64,000 bases of DNA from Obelidium mucronatum (lineage: Eukaryota; Chytridiomycota; Chytridiomycetes; Chytridiales; Chytriomycetaceae). Shown here in pieces: positions 21,909 to 34,900 of the stretch. Location of the stretch: NCBI GenBank assembly GCA_025765595.1, contig JAIVFH010000096.1, forward strand, positions 62,001 to 126,000. Reading direction: 5' to 3'. The notes beneath the pieces were generated by a model. That model worked only from the letters and a program-made list of their open reading frames with translations. It did not search any database and was not told where the DNA came from. How positions within the stretch are numbered: position 1 is the first letter of the stretch; every line of letters begins with the position of its first letter. Position numbers and translations under genes: made by a program.

Positions 21909-23134
21909 TCACTTCGCTGCCAATCGAGCAGATCGTCGAGGTTCCTTCATAGCGGCAATTCGCTTGCTTCGTCGGACTGGAATTTTACGCGCTTTACCAA
22001 CTGGCTTGGGGACAGCAGCAGCGGCAGGAATACTAGCAGCGACATTCACAGTAACGAGGACACAAGCAGAGGCGGTGACTGGGCAAATGAGGTTAGCTCT
22101 ACCGTTGCCTACTTCTTCTTTGACAATCACTGCAATTGGAATGACTTTAATAATCTCCGAGGAGGTATCAGCGGGACAGTCAGAACAGTGAAGCATGGAT
22201 AGGACAAGAAGGCACGGTAATCAATTTGGCACGACGGAGGTAGTGGGAGTAGTGTTGTTGGTATTTTTCGTGATGAGGATGGATAGGCGCCCGCAAGGCC
22301 ACGTAGATGGAGATGCTGAATCCACAACCCGTTGAAGAAACTTGTTGGGCTGGATCTTACGTTCTGGATCACAGGAACCATATAAAGGATTGACCTTCCC
22401 ACCAAAGCCAAACATGGGAGTAAATTCTTTAATGACAGCGTGACGGGACTGGACCTGCTGCAGCGACGTAACCGCAGACTGGCGCGCTTTCCGGTGGATG
22501 TCACTGGTCCTGAGCTCCTCGATCAGAGATGGCAGATACGTGGTCTGGGTTGATGGCGATGGTTCCATCGGGTTGGCATTGGAACCGTGGCACATGCGGG
22601 CGGATGTAGGTGAAATAGTCGGGATTATAGTCAGGATTATAGTCGGGATTGGGTTTTGAAACAACAGGCGGCGGTACAAACGAAGGTTTCATTGCAGAAG
22701 CAGCCCACATAGCCAATGAAAGTCTGTTCCGAATACTGGACCACAGGGCCTTGTACTACTGGGACTGGTACGACTACTGGTGCAATTACTACTTTCGGAA
22801 TACATTCGGGCACTTTAAGTTCTGGAAGCGGTGGCATTGGACGATAGAATCAAAGAGGTCCGAAGATAGAAGCCGCTTGATGACGGGCCACTAAATGGGG
22901 AACGAAGACTTCTTCGTCAGTACAGCCAAACACGCTCACCTGAGACAGAGGAGACGGCACAGGACGAAACGTAAGGCAGCGAGGTCCGTTTCGTCGAGGC
23001 TTCTTCCAGCCGCTGTTTGATGAAGCCCATCCACTCGGCTGTTGTGTTTGATGTAGTTGTTGTTGGTTGTTCGTTGGGTTCGTTGGGTTCACTGGGGGCA
23101 CGGAGGCAATCATGTTCAAGTTTAAGTTGTTCAT
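21909..23134 (-). CDS. Unknown, possibly degenerate locus ending in a basic RRSKRIAA/RRSARLAA tail
   Basis: I do not recognise this locus. From an ATG at 23134 the frame encodes a Pro/Asn/Gln-rich N-terminus (QQQLHQTQQPSGWASSNSGW), then probably an intron with gtgagc donor. Later segments in shifting frames include a threefold NPDY repeat (about 22620-22660), EFTPMFGFGGKVNPLYGS, and a C-terminus PVRRSKRIAAMKEPRRSARL. The frames cannot be joined with convincing splice sites, so it may be spliced in a way I cannot see, carry indels, or be a pseudogene. A second possible upstream start at 23382 (MATINAISRHRRPGKARLA) may belong to it. Confidence 0.3.
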
Positions 23135-23418
23135 AATGGGGAGGAGAAAACGGGGTGAATGGGCGGGGTTAAGTACTTTTTTGTTGTTGTTGTCCGAATT
23201 GTCAGTTTCTCTTTGTTTTGACGAGGAGGAAAAAAAAAAGCTGAGACCACAACTTCGCGAATATCGGAGCTACAATATCGAGAGTTTTCCAGAACGGCCC
23301 TAACAAAGGACTGCGGTTCGATCAGAGCTAGTCTTGCTTTTCCTGGACGTCTGTGGCGTGAGATAGCGTTGATTGTGGCCATTTTGTGTCGTCGGAGTTT
23401 GAAATCGAATAAACGCAA

Positions 23419-23715
23419 TCCATTGATCTAATATCCAAAGCACCCCTGATCACACAGTCGCTACTAGTGAATGTACGGATCTGACACTTTTGCTACCCCC
23501 CTAAAACATAAGATTTCGATACCATAACTGACGTGTTTTCTTGTCCATCTCCTGGGTCGCATCTTTTCCTTTTTGAATGTTTTCATGTACAACAGCATAT
23601 CTTCTTATAGTAGTTGATCTAATTTAATGCATTCACTAACTTTAAGCGATTATTTCGAAGACTGAAGCGGGTGTTTTATTTTTTTATGTACCAGCTTGAT
23701 TCAGTGTATCAAAGG
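23419..23715. other. Intergenic spacer
   Basis: No gene, RNA gene or repeat is seen. Confidence 0.5.
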
Positions 23716-24467
23716 TTAAACATCCCCCTTAGTACACCGTGCAGCCAAATCATCCACTTTTGCCTCAAAATCACGATGAACCGTTCCAAACACTCGATCC
23801 CAAACAGTAGTAAACCCGCCATAATGACACGCCACTTTCTGATGGTGAACCTCGTGGAACAGAGAACTCATAAACCACTTTGTCCCCCACCACTTATTCC
23901 ACCACATGGGAACAACTTCATACCCAAGGTGCACGAAAACCGTATTCAAAAACCCATAGATTTGAATCACCATCAACGTCTTTTTATCAAATGTCAAGAG
24001 GGATCCAAGTAATGGACTAAATCCTCCTGTAATAACGGCCTCGATTATGTGGAAGCTGAATCCGGTGGCTGGAGAGGACACAATGCTCTTGTGGTGGAGA
24101 CTGTGGATCCACCATCCATACTTGCCGTGAAGAAAGAAGCGATGCAGAAAGTAGTAATAGAGATCAAAAAGAACAAAATACACTGCGAATTCTGCTGCAA
24201 TGGTCGCGGCGTCTGAGCCTGACTTGAACTTGATCAAATTATGAGCCTCGGCTGCTTCAATGGCCATAGTCGTTACAAGATTACCCAGAGAAGCATAGAC
24301 GCCGCCCAACAACTCGCGCCTGATTTGCTTAGATCGAAATAAGTCGGTCTTTTCTTGATCATAACGGATCTTGCGATTCTTGATCCAAGGATCGCCACTC
24401 CCATGATGGATACAGTGACCACGGCTGATGTTCCAATCTTTTGGCCGTAATAGATAATAATCTTCAT
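23716..24467 (-). CDS. Sterol desaturase / fatty-acid hydroxylase superfamily membrane enzyme
   Basis: The superfamily uses a di-iron centre held by histidine clusters to hydroxylate or desaturate lipids in the ER. The first exon starts at the ATG at 24467 and encodes a TM segment (TSAVVTVSIMGVAILGS). A 53-bp intron (gttatg...gcgag) joins it to LLGGVYASLGNL. The histidine boxes are all present: HRFFLH, HSLHH and HEVHH, separated by TM helices (AAEFAVYFVLFDLYYYF, VIQIYGFLNTVFVHLGY). The C-terminus has VWDRVFGTVHRDF, typical of the family, and the stop is at 23716. The substrate (sterol, sphingolipid or alkane) cannot be told. It lies 44 bp downstream of the FAM135-like gene on the same strand. 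Confidence 0.88.
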
Positions 24468-24510
24468 GTTATGCTTTGAAGTGTTTAATTTTTTTAAAAT
24501 CACAAGCGTT

Positions 24511-27497
24511 TTATGTGTGAGCGTTATTCAAGAGAATAAGCATCTCCATCAACGCTGGATCCGTCAGCATGGCAATGTGGGCCTTTCTACCCAAAACATC
24601 AAAATTGACCCCAACCATACTGCCAAATAAAACCGAATATTTTTCTAATACCGCAATGCATGTCAGCTCTTTCGCCATTTCCAAGCAAACGTCAATCATT
24701 ATGGAAGTGCCTTCGGAATCTTGTTGTGACTGCTTCCTTATCTGGAGTTCTGTTGTGTCAAGCAGCGATGAAGAAACAGGAACGTATCCATCTAGTTAAA
24801 GTTATCTTAAATTACAAAAAGTGCCTTCATTAGGATTCTCACCTTGCGAAGATCCAAAAAACTTGACATGCTTTAAACTTTTGGAGTCCGATATCCTCTT
24901 TCATTGCCATTTTATAGAGTAAAGAATCACGAGGATTTTCCTTATCTTTTAAATTCAGCTTGGTCGATGCATTTTGACTTTCCAACGTATTGGTAGAGTT
25001 TTAGTGCTGAAAGCTGTGAGTTATATTGGCGTTTTGAAAGATATTTAACCAAGAAAAGTCTAACCTGATCCGACGAGGGAATTGTTGTGAAAATAAAGAG
25101 ATAAATGAGGAGATGCCAAGCTGATGTAAGTTTCAAATTTTCCCCGATACGGATCCATAGTTTCAGTTTGAATCGCACATCGCGCAATCAGACCCCCCAG
25201 GCTATGACAGACAAAACTCAATTTTTCCTGATATAATAAATGCTTAGTTCCTTCTTTTTGTCAGAACCACTTACAATGTACATCTTCTTGTCTCGAACGT
25301 AAGTAACAATTTCAGACGCCAATCGGTCCGCAAGAACGCTAATATCATTTAAAGTTTGTTCTTCATTCACTTCAGACATCAAATACTCATGATCTGTTGT
25401 GTCTTCGAACGATGAACATCGGAGAGTGCTGATGATCTGATTCCTGTAAGTTCGGAAATCGAATGATGATCCAAGCAGCCCATGAACAAATACAATCAAA
25501 TGTTTTGGATTGTGATATCCTGCAGGTTTTTCTAGCAATGAAGAGAGCGAGTGAAATGAGTCACGTTTGTTATCATCATCTATGCCACAGAAATGGGATT
25601 CCATTTTTCGACAGAATTCATTTTGGCCTCGCACTTCAACGGATCCATCCTCTTTCAATATCAAAGAGGATTCTTTGTCCTTGGATAAATTATAGGCACA
25701 CACGATGACGGGTTTGTAAAATTCATCATCTTGAACACAAAGAGGAAGGGGGCCCTTGGAAGATTGAAGTTGCTTGGCACTATGGATTTAATGGCATCAG
25801 AAAGATCAAATGTTTGGTGAATTTAGCTCCTTACCGTTTGAGAGCGTCGTTATAATCATGGTCCTGTCGAATTCGGTCCTGCTCCAGCATAAATAGGAAG
25901 CTGCTCGCAGTTTCTGCTTTGTACCCTGCAGTCGCAAACCTCTTATAGCTCCACTGTCAGGACTTATCACACCTCCATCACTCGTAAATATCATCCAAAC
26001 GCATCGAATCTTGGACGAAACCAACTCTACAACTCGAACCAGTCCCGCAACAGCATCGACGTCGTTGAGGGCACCGGCGAGAAACTCATCAATCACTAGA
26101 CCGCATTCATGCATAATGTCTGAAACATCGGAGTCGTCCACCACTTTGACTACTGATTCTCTAGTATTCACAGAAAGACAATTTGCAATCAAAGCAACGA
26201 TCTTAGCGTCCGACAATAATCTGTATTTCGTAGTTTGAGAGGTGGAAGCTGATGATGATGATTCGGTGGGAGCGAGTTTCATTGTTTGAACACTGTTCCG
26301 AACTGTGGCGATTCCAATCGCTCGAGAATCAGGTTGCATAAATCCCGAGGAAAGATGGGCTTGAGCTGCCTCTATTGACTCTTGAAGTTGATGAAGCGCG
26401 TGGATACAGGACATGAGTAAAGGCTTCAATAAAGTTGCAGTGGCTGTTGCCTGTGCGAACCATATTCTGCTTGAGACAGCGGATACAAAAGAAATATATC
26501 ACTACCTCAGTGGCTTCCGAGAAAATAGACCCAACACCGGAAGCAACACTTCCTGGAACCCACCATAAATCGCTCGAGCTGAGGGCATTACTTCTCCGCT
26601 GGCCATCACTCCTGCTCTGTACCTCCTGCTCTGGACGGAATGAGCATCCCATCGATGCGACAGACACAATCAAATCACAAGTCGCCCAAAATATTCCATC
26701 AAATTGCACCATCGAGTGAGAGTGAATCACAGGCAAACTCAGGTATCCATCTTGATCGAAAATACTAGAAAGTTTGAACCTTCGCGATTGTTGGAACTTG
26801 AGGCCCGTTTCAAGGTTGGGATTTCCTCTAGATACCCAGTTAAAGTTCAAGTTCAATCCTTTTTTTCCATTTCTTTTACCCTTTTTCCAAGTCTAAAAAG
26901 TATAAATCCACCTCGAGGAACAGGCTACTTCGTTTGTTCAAATCGTTTCTGATTGCGGGTAGCTCAACAGTAAATATTGCAGCGGAATTGACTTCAGGCG
27001 ACTTGATCGCGAGACTCTATTCGAAAAACCTCAGTTCGAAAGACTCTGTGCTAAAAAGAAGCAGGCAACAGTTAAAAACCAAGGCAGGATCAATCCTCTG
27101 AAAAATATAAACCTGAGCAGTACAACGCCAAGAGCAATTATGGTTTCTTTCGCAAGATTCCAGAGAGAATATCCTTGCCGGCACTGTCTCCTCTTCCTGG
27201 TTGGGCTCTATTGAGGTTGAGAGATCCTCCAGTCACAAACGAGTCATTCGAACGAAAGATAAAGAATAGAAACTGACGCTGGCTCACGATACTTGTGGGA
27301 ATAGCGTCGCACCGAGTTCGTGTTTCCTCAGATCCATGATAAACGCGACACTGAAGCGCATAAAACCTGATGAACAGACTCAGCAGATAATCACAAGATC
27401 GATAGGGCTCTATAGTATACCCTCTACGGTAGACATCAATGTTGAGAAAGTCTCCTATCTGCACCAGGAGATCTACTTGCTTTGTCACGACCACCAT
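24511..27497 (-). CDS. FAM135: FAM135-like protein with C-terminal DUF676 lipase/esterase domain
   Basis: The N-terminal half matches FAM135: VQIGDFLNIDVYRRG at the ATG (27497), then after an intron FYALQCRVYHGSEE, and TVELPAIRNDLNKRSSLFLE. The middle carries helical, Ser-rich segments (LMSCIHALHQLQESIEAAQA). The C-terminus is a DUF676 alpha/beta hydrolase: LIVFVHGLLGSSFDFRTYRN, the nucleophile elbow FVCHSLGGLIARCA, YISLASPHLSLYFHNNS, then SSQDGYVPVSSSLLDTTE and the last exon to 24511. The catalytic Ser is in CHSLGG. Two one-base frame breaks appear near 24955 and 24870 inside the lipase part, so the gene is either hit by assembly indels or decaying. Confidence 0.8.
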
Positions 27498-27906
27498 CTG
27501 TGAGATTTACGGAAGGAAAAGGCAAGGGAGCGTTCTTCGGATTTTCGAAACGCGTTACGTCCCTTCCTCAAGCAATGATATTCTTATCCTGCAGAGCAGT
27601 CTTTCCAGGTTTGATGGAAATTCGTAATCTGAGGATAGGACATCAGTTCACGAACGAAATCTATTTTACACAAGACTATCGCAAATCAAGAACACTCGAT
27701 TTAAGCTCAGTTTAATCCGCTGTTGATTTTAGTTGAAGTTTCCAAAAGTTTCCTAAAAGCTGGGTTGGATATAGCGGCTCTGATATACGACGAAAAAATA
27801 CCATGTTCGAAACAATCGTTCTCGCTATCTACACGCTTATGAAGAAGCCAATTCTTTGGTTGACGGACATTCCAGAAGAGAGATACTTAAAGAAAGATAT
27901 GTTTTA
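27498..27906. other. Spacer between FAM135-like and symplekin genes
   Basis: A short + strand ORF (27803-27910, MFETIVLAIYTLMKKPILWL...) overlaps the symplekin stop. I see no family and do not call it a gene. Confidence 0.4.
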
Positions 27907-30900
27907 CTAGTAACCTTTTTCCGCATATCCAAACTGCCCCACTACTTGCTGCTGTTGCTGCACCATTTGATGTGGATCTTCCAGCATTGGCAACAACCCC
28001 TTCACTCTCGCCCGCATCGCTGTCGGCAATCCCATCACATATTCAAACAATCGCGGTTTCATTCCCGGTTCCTTGTTCAAAATATCTTCCAATTGAGGTT
28101 TTGGTAACGTAATAATAACGCTGAATGATGTCGGAGCAGTGAGTTTACAGCAAATCACAAAACCCTTCCACAGGTTGGGATTCACCCAGACACGTTTTGA
28201 AATCAGGCGGGTAAGGATTCCGTTGATGAATGTGGCTAAGTTCGGGTATAGCTTTACACTTTCCAAAACGGTTCTCATACTGCACCAGAGAGGAAGAGAA
28301 GGCAACAAAAAGGAGAAGTTAAGCGCACCACTACCAAAAGAGAAAACTATTAGGGCAATATCACTCACAATAATGTAGGAATCCTTTGCTGATCAACAAG
28401 CTGTTGAATCACAATCGCCAAACTCTCTTGTTTAAATACTTCAGGATGTTTGATACACAGCTTCGTCCCTTCCAAACAATACTTGAGATCCACACTTCCT
28501 TCCATATTATGGATCGCAATCAACACTTCTGCAGGATTCACTTTCTTGTCTGTTTCTTTGTTGGGGTTTGCAATGATGGCTGTCAAGATTGGATTGACTC
28601 CGTCTTGGTCCGTGGCAATCACTTTCATTAGCCCGGCTTCCACTAGCCGTTCGCGTTCTTCGGTACCATCCAGGAGAGAAATTAACTTTGGTAAAAATTG
28701 TAGAATTTGAGGCTGTTCCGCGATTTAGGGGGTTAACTTATCCCAAATCCTTAATTGCTGCCTTTCTCACAGGTCACTTACTCTAGTCAATCCAGAAACA
28801 ACACGCAACAGCCAAGTTCCATCCAAATCATGTTCCACCACCAAATCAACAACCGTGGACACTACGTCGTCATGGACTGGTTCCTTCTCTGTGAGAATAT
28901 CAACCACTTTCCGGACAAGCGATTCGGCTCCTGTAGGAAACGATTTAAGGATCCCACAAATCGGAGTCACGGCGGAAGACATGGATCGAATCAATGGATC
29001 AATTTGTTGAATGACGGTAGTTGCAACTTCAGGTAAAAATTCTCCAAATGATTTAAACAACCTGAAGTATGTTAGATCTTGAGAAAATAACAATTAAGAA
29101 AACGGAAGTTGGACTCAACAATGATAACAGCGAATGCTTCTTGCTTGACAATGCAAAATAAAGTTCAAAGTGCCTGATTGCATCGATCTCTTCCCAAGCA
29201 GCTCCTCCATCTTCTTCATCATCTGCACTTGGAGGAGGGCCACAAAGTCTAAGTAGGGTATCCGTTGCATACTTTTCTACTATAGGTCCCAAAGTTGCAT
29301 GATCTGGCGAAATCCACCGCCTTGCAAGTAGAATCGCGTTGGAACGGATAATCTTGTCAGGATGGATACAATATGAAAACAAAGCCTCGATACAAAAGTC
29401 TCGAACGGCAGGGCGAAGATGAATCAAATCTCGCAGAGAAGAAAATCCCAACAGCATCCTGTAATAATTAATCAAAAAACAAATAATATTAGTCTGTGCA
29501 ATGCGATAATTGCTTTTTGTTCTGTTACCTCTCGGAGTCCTCGCAATACCCTTTCAAAACAACCTCCAACGCTTCCTTTGTTATCACAGGAACATCGATC
29601 AAAAACTTGGTAAAAGTTCGATCTTTGGGATCTAATCCAGGCAAAACCCCGGATTCTTGTTGTTCATCGTCCCGTGCCTCACCTTTCAAGGAGTAAAGAA
29701 TCTTGTGAAAAAGAGCCTCGTATGTTGCAAAAGGCACGAGCTCCGCCTTTCCATCCGCTTCTACTCCTCCTCTTTCTGATTTTTTTAATCTCATACGGTT
29801 CACCAGCCCCAAATGGTATTCTTCGTGTAACCATAGAATAGCCAGTTCATATCGCGTCCGAAAATCTTGTACAACAAATTTGAAAAGCTGGTCCCGTAGT
29901 TCGCGTACCGCGGCCGCCCATTCATCATCCAGCTTTACGCTGTCATCACCACCACTGTTGCTGCTACTCCATGAAGTCAACAAGCGAACCAACAGCAGCA
30001 TCCACCCAGTCCTTGCAGCAACAACACTCTCCACTGGATTCACAGACAGCCCAAACGCACCACCGCTGATATCAACTGCTGTTGCTGCACTCGCTTGCTG
30101 CGTTTGAGCATCGAAAAAGGATTCCAGTTCCAGAATTCGGGATACGGCTTCTCTCCATGTCGTGAGTTTATCTTCAGTACTCATTTCGAGAATGTTGACG
30201 TTTGTGGGGTCGAATTCTGGTTCGTGGGGGGCGATTGGCAGGGCAGGTGCCGCTGCTGCTGTTCCTGGTGCAAGTGCCGAGGCACCAAAAGGTGCCACGT
30301 TTCCTAAAAATGCAAGTTCCGATTTGATTTGCATTGTATTGTTGCTGCTACCTGCAGCCGCCGCGTTATTGAGTGCCGTGAGTTGAGAAAATAGGTCTGT
30401 TGCACCACCCGTCAGAGGAAGTGGTGGTCCTTGGAGGTCAGGTTCAGTTTTCGTCAACATTCGAGGATCCCGTCTTTGCTGTTGCTGTTGTTGTTGCAGG
30501 TGCAGTTGAAGTTGCTGGTGTTGCTGTTCTTGAAGCAAAAGCGATTGAGCAAACTGAGTCAGTCTCTCCAGCCAAAGGGCATCAGGGGTAGTTGCGAGAA
30601 CTTGAACAACCACATCAACAGCAAGATTCAGAGGAATAGTTTGGACATCAAACACCGGTTGCTGGTTCATTAATGGTTGCGGCATCCCAGCAGCTTCTGG
30701 GACAGGCCCATCATCAACAACAACCCGTTTTGCTCCTTGATCCCTTGCCTTGACTCGAGTGGAAATTTCGTATCCCTTCACACCCATCCCCACAAGAATT
30801 TCAGTAATTTTCGGGATGAACTGCGCAACTTCGGGGATTTTTGTGCTGAGTACAGCGAGGAATTCGTTTCGGATCGATCTTTGAACGTTTTTGGTTTGTA

Positions 30901-31860
30901 AAGGGGTTAAGTGGGTTGGAGGGGATACAATCCATTGAATCAGGGTTTCCACTGCGGGTGCGCTGTATGCAGTTCGTGATTTGATGATGGGAAATAATGC
31001 GTTAACTGATGCTGTCATTACGGCGCTTGGGCTTAACGAGGGGTTGGCGTTCAGTTTCAATTTCCTTGAAAACAGTAAAAAGTAATGGAGACATGTACCA
31101 ATCTTGCGTTAAAAGACCTAATAGAGCCGTAAACGCTTCCACAGATTCACGCTGCAAATCAGAGGGTATCAAATATGGATGGTTGGGTTGACACAGATCC
31201 AAAGAAACATCCTGACCACAAAAACGGATTTAGAAGAAATACGACGAAAGAATGGATTTATATAAGTTGTCCATTTACCCCTGGATCTGGGGGGGAGACA
31301 CTTAGGTACGTTTGAGACAAATGAATGTGTAAGCACAATAGTTTGGTAGAACTTGATTGCATGGACGCGAACACCGACATTGGGGTGTAAATAAAACGCT
31401 TTGGCTGCTGTTTTGAGTTGGCATAGTTTCACCCAAGTTGATACATCGACGAGAGGGATAGTAGCGCTTTTTTTTTCGGTTTGGATTCGTCAATGATGGT
31501 CCATTCCATAAAAGCCGTCAATACATTTATATTACATTGTTTGAAATGCCTTGCGGTAGAAGGCAGTAGAGCCTTGGAGAGCGCGTTTGATGACTGGCAC
31601 AATAGGATCCGATAAAAGAAACACAAGAGTATCGATAACATGCGGTAACACTGCGTTATATAAAAACACTGACTTTTAAAACAGGTGCGCTTCGGAGGGA
31701 TCATGCTGAAGAACCTGTGACAAGGACTCCCGTGGGCATGTTCTGGGTCCAAACAGCAGTCGTCCACAAGCAGTTTCACGAGGGCTGCTTTAGCGGCATC
31801 GGCCTCGTTGGTCAGAGACAAGGCGTGCTGCACGATCTGTCCAATCGACTGTGGAAGCAT
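27907..31860 (-). CDS. SYMPK: Symplekin/Pta1, scaffold of the mRNA 3'-end processing complex
   Basis: Symplekin holds together cleavage/polyadenylation factors, and binds the Ssu72 phosphatase through its N-terminal HEAT repeats. The ATG at 31860 starts MLPQSIGQIVQHALSL. The HEAT region includes LLSDPIVPVIKRALQGSTAF and NVGVRVHAIKFYQTIVL. The large exon, 31038-29525, holds LTPLQTKNVQRSIRNEF, a Gln-rich segment (LQLHLQQQQQQQRRDP) and an Ala/Pro linker. The C-terminal domain ends with LYPNLATFINGILTRLISK, VWVNPNLWKGFVICC and APTSFSVIITLPKPQLEDIL, then the stop at 27907. About eight exons. It shares an 89-bp divergent promoter with the trehalose gene. Confidence 0.92.
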
Positions 31861-31949
31861 TGCGAACGCTGCCTGGCTTTAGCGCCTGGAGTGTTTGAGT
31901 TGCCCACTCCATTTATTTGTTTTATTTGTATTTGTTTTGTTGGCCATTA
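31861..31949. promoter_or_regulatory. 89-bp divergent promoter, symplekin / trehalose gene
   Basis: The space between the opposing ATGs contains a T-rich stretch (tttatttgttttatttgtatttg). No recognisable TATA box. Confidence 0.4.
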
Positions 31950-34900
31950 ATGCCTACTCGTACGCTTGTCGTATCGCTCTTTCTGCCATTGACCGCCACC
32001 GCTGCGGCTCCTGCTGCAACACAAACACAGTCAACATCACCAACAAGCGATGCTCTAAGCAACCGCCCCGTTGCTTCGGTCTTGCGCACCCGAAGACTCT
32101 CGGGCGCAACTCTGCCAGCAAATGCTCCAACCCCGGAATCAATATCGATTGAGATTTCAGGTCTTGGAAACATTGGGTGAGTAGTTAGAGAGATTCTTGT
32201 TGCATGTGTGTGAGAACCCACACCCACCCACCGCCAACTCTCCAACACCAACACAGACTACAAAACGCAGTTGAATCTGTGCGAACAGAGTCTCTATCGA
32301 ATCATCATGCCTCCTTTTCTGATGTTGCGATACCAGAGCCAACCACTTCGTCCTCCTCCACCATTCCTTGCCTGAACGCGTCTATATTGGTTCTGTCTCA
32401 ATGCTTCCCACGGATCATTGGCCGAATGATACTAAAATTGGCTGTTTCGAAAGCTCTTTTGAATCATTCTCGTTCTTGTCTTGCCGTTTTTTTGACGGAG
32501 GAGGAGATTGATGGACATTACAATCAGTTTTGTAAGCAGGTGAGGATATCTGGTTGTTATACATCACCGTAGGCGAGGTCCCACCGCCTGAAGGCGGTTT
32601 CATCTCTGCACCGAAGGTGGTATGCGGACCTTTACTGCTGACATCTATTACCGATACAACACAATCACATTATCACAGCATGAGCGAGGCACGAAAGGAA
32701 TTACACATTTCGTTGTTTCAATTTACGCGTCTATTTCTTTCCACAACACTGATAGTAACCGTCATTATAAATCCCCCTTTCTTCAGGTTCTATGGAGACC
32801 TTTCCACTATCAATTACCAGATTATCCGAAAGGCCAAGCGTTTGAGGAACGCGCTTGGAAACAATATGTTGCTGTCAACCAAAAGTTTGCAGATGTAATC
32901 ATTGCAAACCACCAGCCAACCGACATTGGTTTACAATACCCCCTACAGTTTTTTGCTTCTCATTTTTGCCATCTCTAATACTCGTATATAATAGTTTGGG
33001 TAAACGACTATCACTTGATGCTTGTTCCACAAATGGTGCGTCAAGCGCTTCCTGATGCAACAATTGGATTCTTTTTGCATATTCCTTTTCCCAGCTCCGA
33101 AATATTTCGATGCTTGCCCGGTTAGTTGAAATTGGGGTTGTGTTGGTCGTTCTGTTTTTTTCTTACTCTACTGTCCTCAATCAAAAAGTGCGGAAGCAAA
33201 TCCTGGAAGGCATTCTCGGCGCCGATCTTGTTGGTTTCCAAACATACAGTTTCCTCCGTCACTTCCTCATGACATGTACACGGCTTCTTTCCCTCGATTC
33301 AACACCTCGGGGAATCCAGCTTGAAAACAAGGCTGTAAAAGTCGGGATTTTCCCGATTGGAATCAATGTAGATTCCCTCAATACAAAGAGGAATCAATCG
33401 GAAGTACATGAAATGATTTTCTCTCTTAGAGAAAAGTATGCGGGTAAAAAAGTTTTGATTGGGAGAGACAAGAATGACTTGGTGAAAGGGGTAAGGCAAA
33501 AGATGTTAGCTTTTGAGTTGTTTTTGGAGGAGCGCAAGGAGTTTCAATCAAAGGTATTGTGTATTTTTTAAGCCATTCACGTTAATTGTATTTGTTCTTC
33601 TGCATCTGACTTCATTGATTTTTTCCTTCATTTTTTCTTCTCGCTTTGCTTTTTCTCGCTGTTCAGGTTGTTTTGATTCAAGTTGCGCTTTCCACAACGG
33701 AAGAAAATGAAAACGAAACTCAAGTCAATGAAATCGTGTCTCGTATCAATTCAAAGTTTGGGACTATTGAATATGTTCCTGTAGTGTATTTGCAACAGAA
33801 CATCTCCTTCAGCCATTATCTCGCTCTACTATCGGTTCGTATTTTTCTCGTTTTTTGCAATAGAGTTCCTTCACATACCTTTTAACAAACACACAATTAC
33901 ATAAAAAAAAAGATTGCCGATGCTTGCTTAATTACATCTCTTCGCGATGGAATGAATCTGACTTCTCACGAATACGTTGTTTGCCAAGAAGAAAAAATGA
34001 GCCCGCTGATCATCAGTGAGTTTGCTGGAACTTATTCCAGTCTGGGTGCTGCATTGCGTGTGAACCCATGGGATACACAAGAAGTTGCCGACGCAATCTA
34101 TGATGCACTCACGATGAGCGAGGAGGAGAAGGCGAGCAGATGGCGAGAAATGTATGCGTATGTTTCTACGCATACTGGTAACTTTTTTTTCTCTTTCCCG
34201 TCAAAAAAAGCTGATTTGCAAATCAGCCCAAAGCTATGTGCAAAAGTTTGTCAATGAAATCCCCCGGGTGCACGAAGAACTTGTGCGATTGGAGACCTCG
34301 CATATACCCTTGTTGCAGCCTGAGATTGTGTTGACCGCCTACCAAACCTCGAAAAAGCGGATCTTTGTAAGTCGGGCCTGCGGAATTATGATGCATCAAA
34401 TGACTGAAATACGGACAAAAAATAGTTTTTGGATCACGATGGTACGATTGCTCATCACGTTCCAGACACTCTATGTGACGAATTTGTTGAGACGGAGCCA
34501 TCCGTGGTATCCCTTGTCAAGACGCTGGCGTCCAATCCCCAGAACCTTGTATATATTATGAGTGGAAGAAGACGCAAGGAATTGATTCAATTTGTTGGGA
34601 TTCCAAATGTTGGATTGTGTGCGGAAAATGGATGTTTTGTATTATACGCGAACCAGCAGAGGTGGCACACTATGTTGACTGATCAAGATCTGTCGTGGAG
34701 AAAGCAAGTTGTGGATATCTTTGATTATTACACGGAGTGAGTGCATGGGTCATGAGATTTTTTTTTCGTTGTCCCTAACTGCTCCTTTAGTCGCACACCA
34801 GGATCCAGCATCCAACAAAACGAAATCTCTATAATCTGGCATTTCGGCCGAGCCGATGCAAGTTTCGGCACCTGGCAAGCATTAGAATGCCAAAACCACA

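Noticed and set aside
26945..26975. tRNA-like start (gcgggtagctcaaca)
   Set aside because: It lies on the antisense strand of a FAM135 exon, and no complete cloverleaf follows.
27803..27910. Small + strand gene MFETIVLAIYTLMKK...
   Set aside because: Only 35 codons, overlaps the symplekin stop, no upstream exon or family resemblance.
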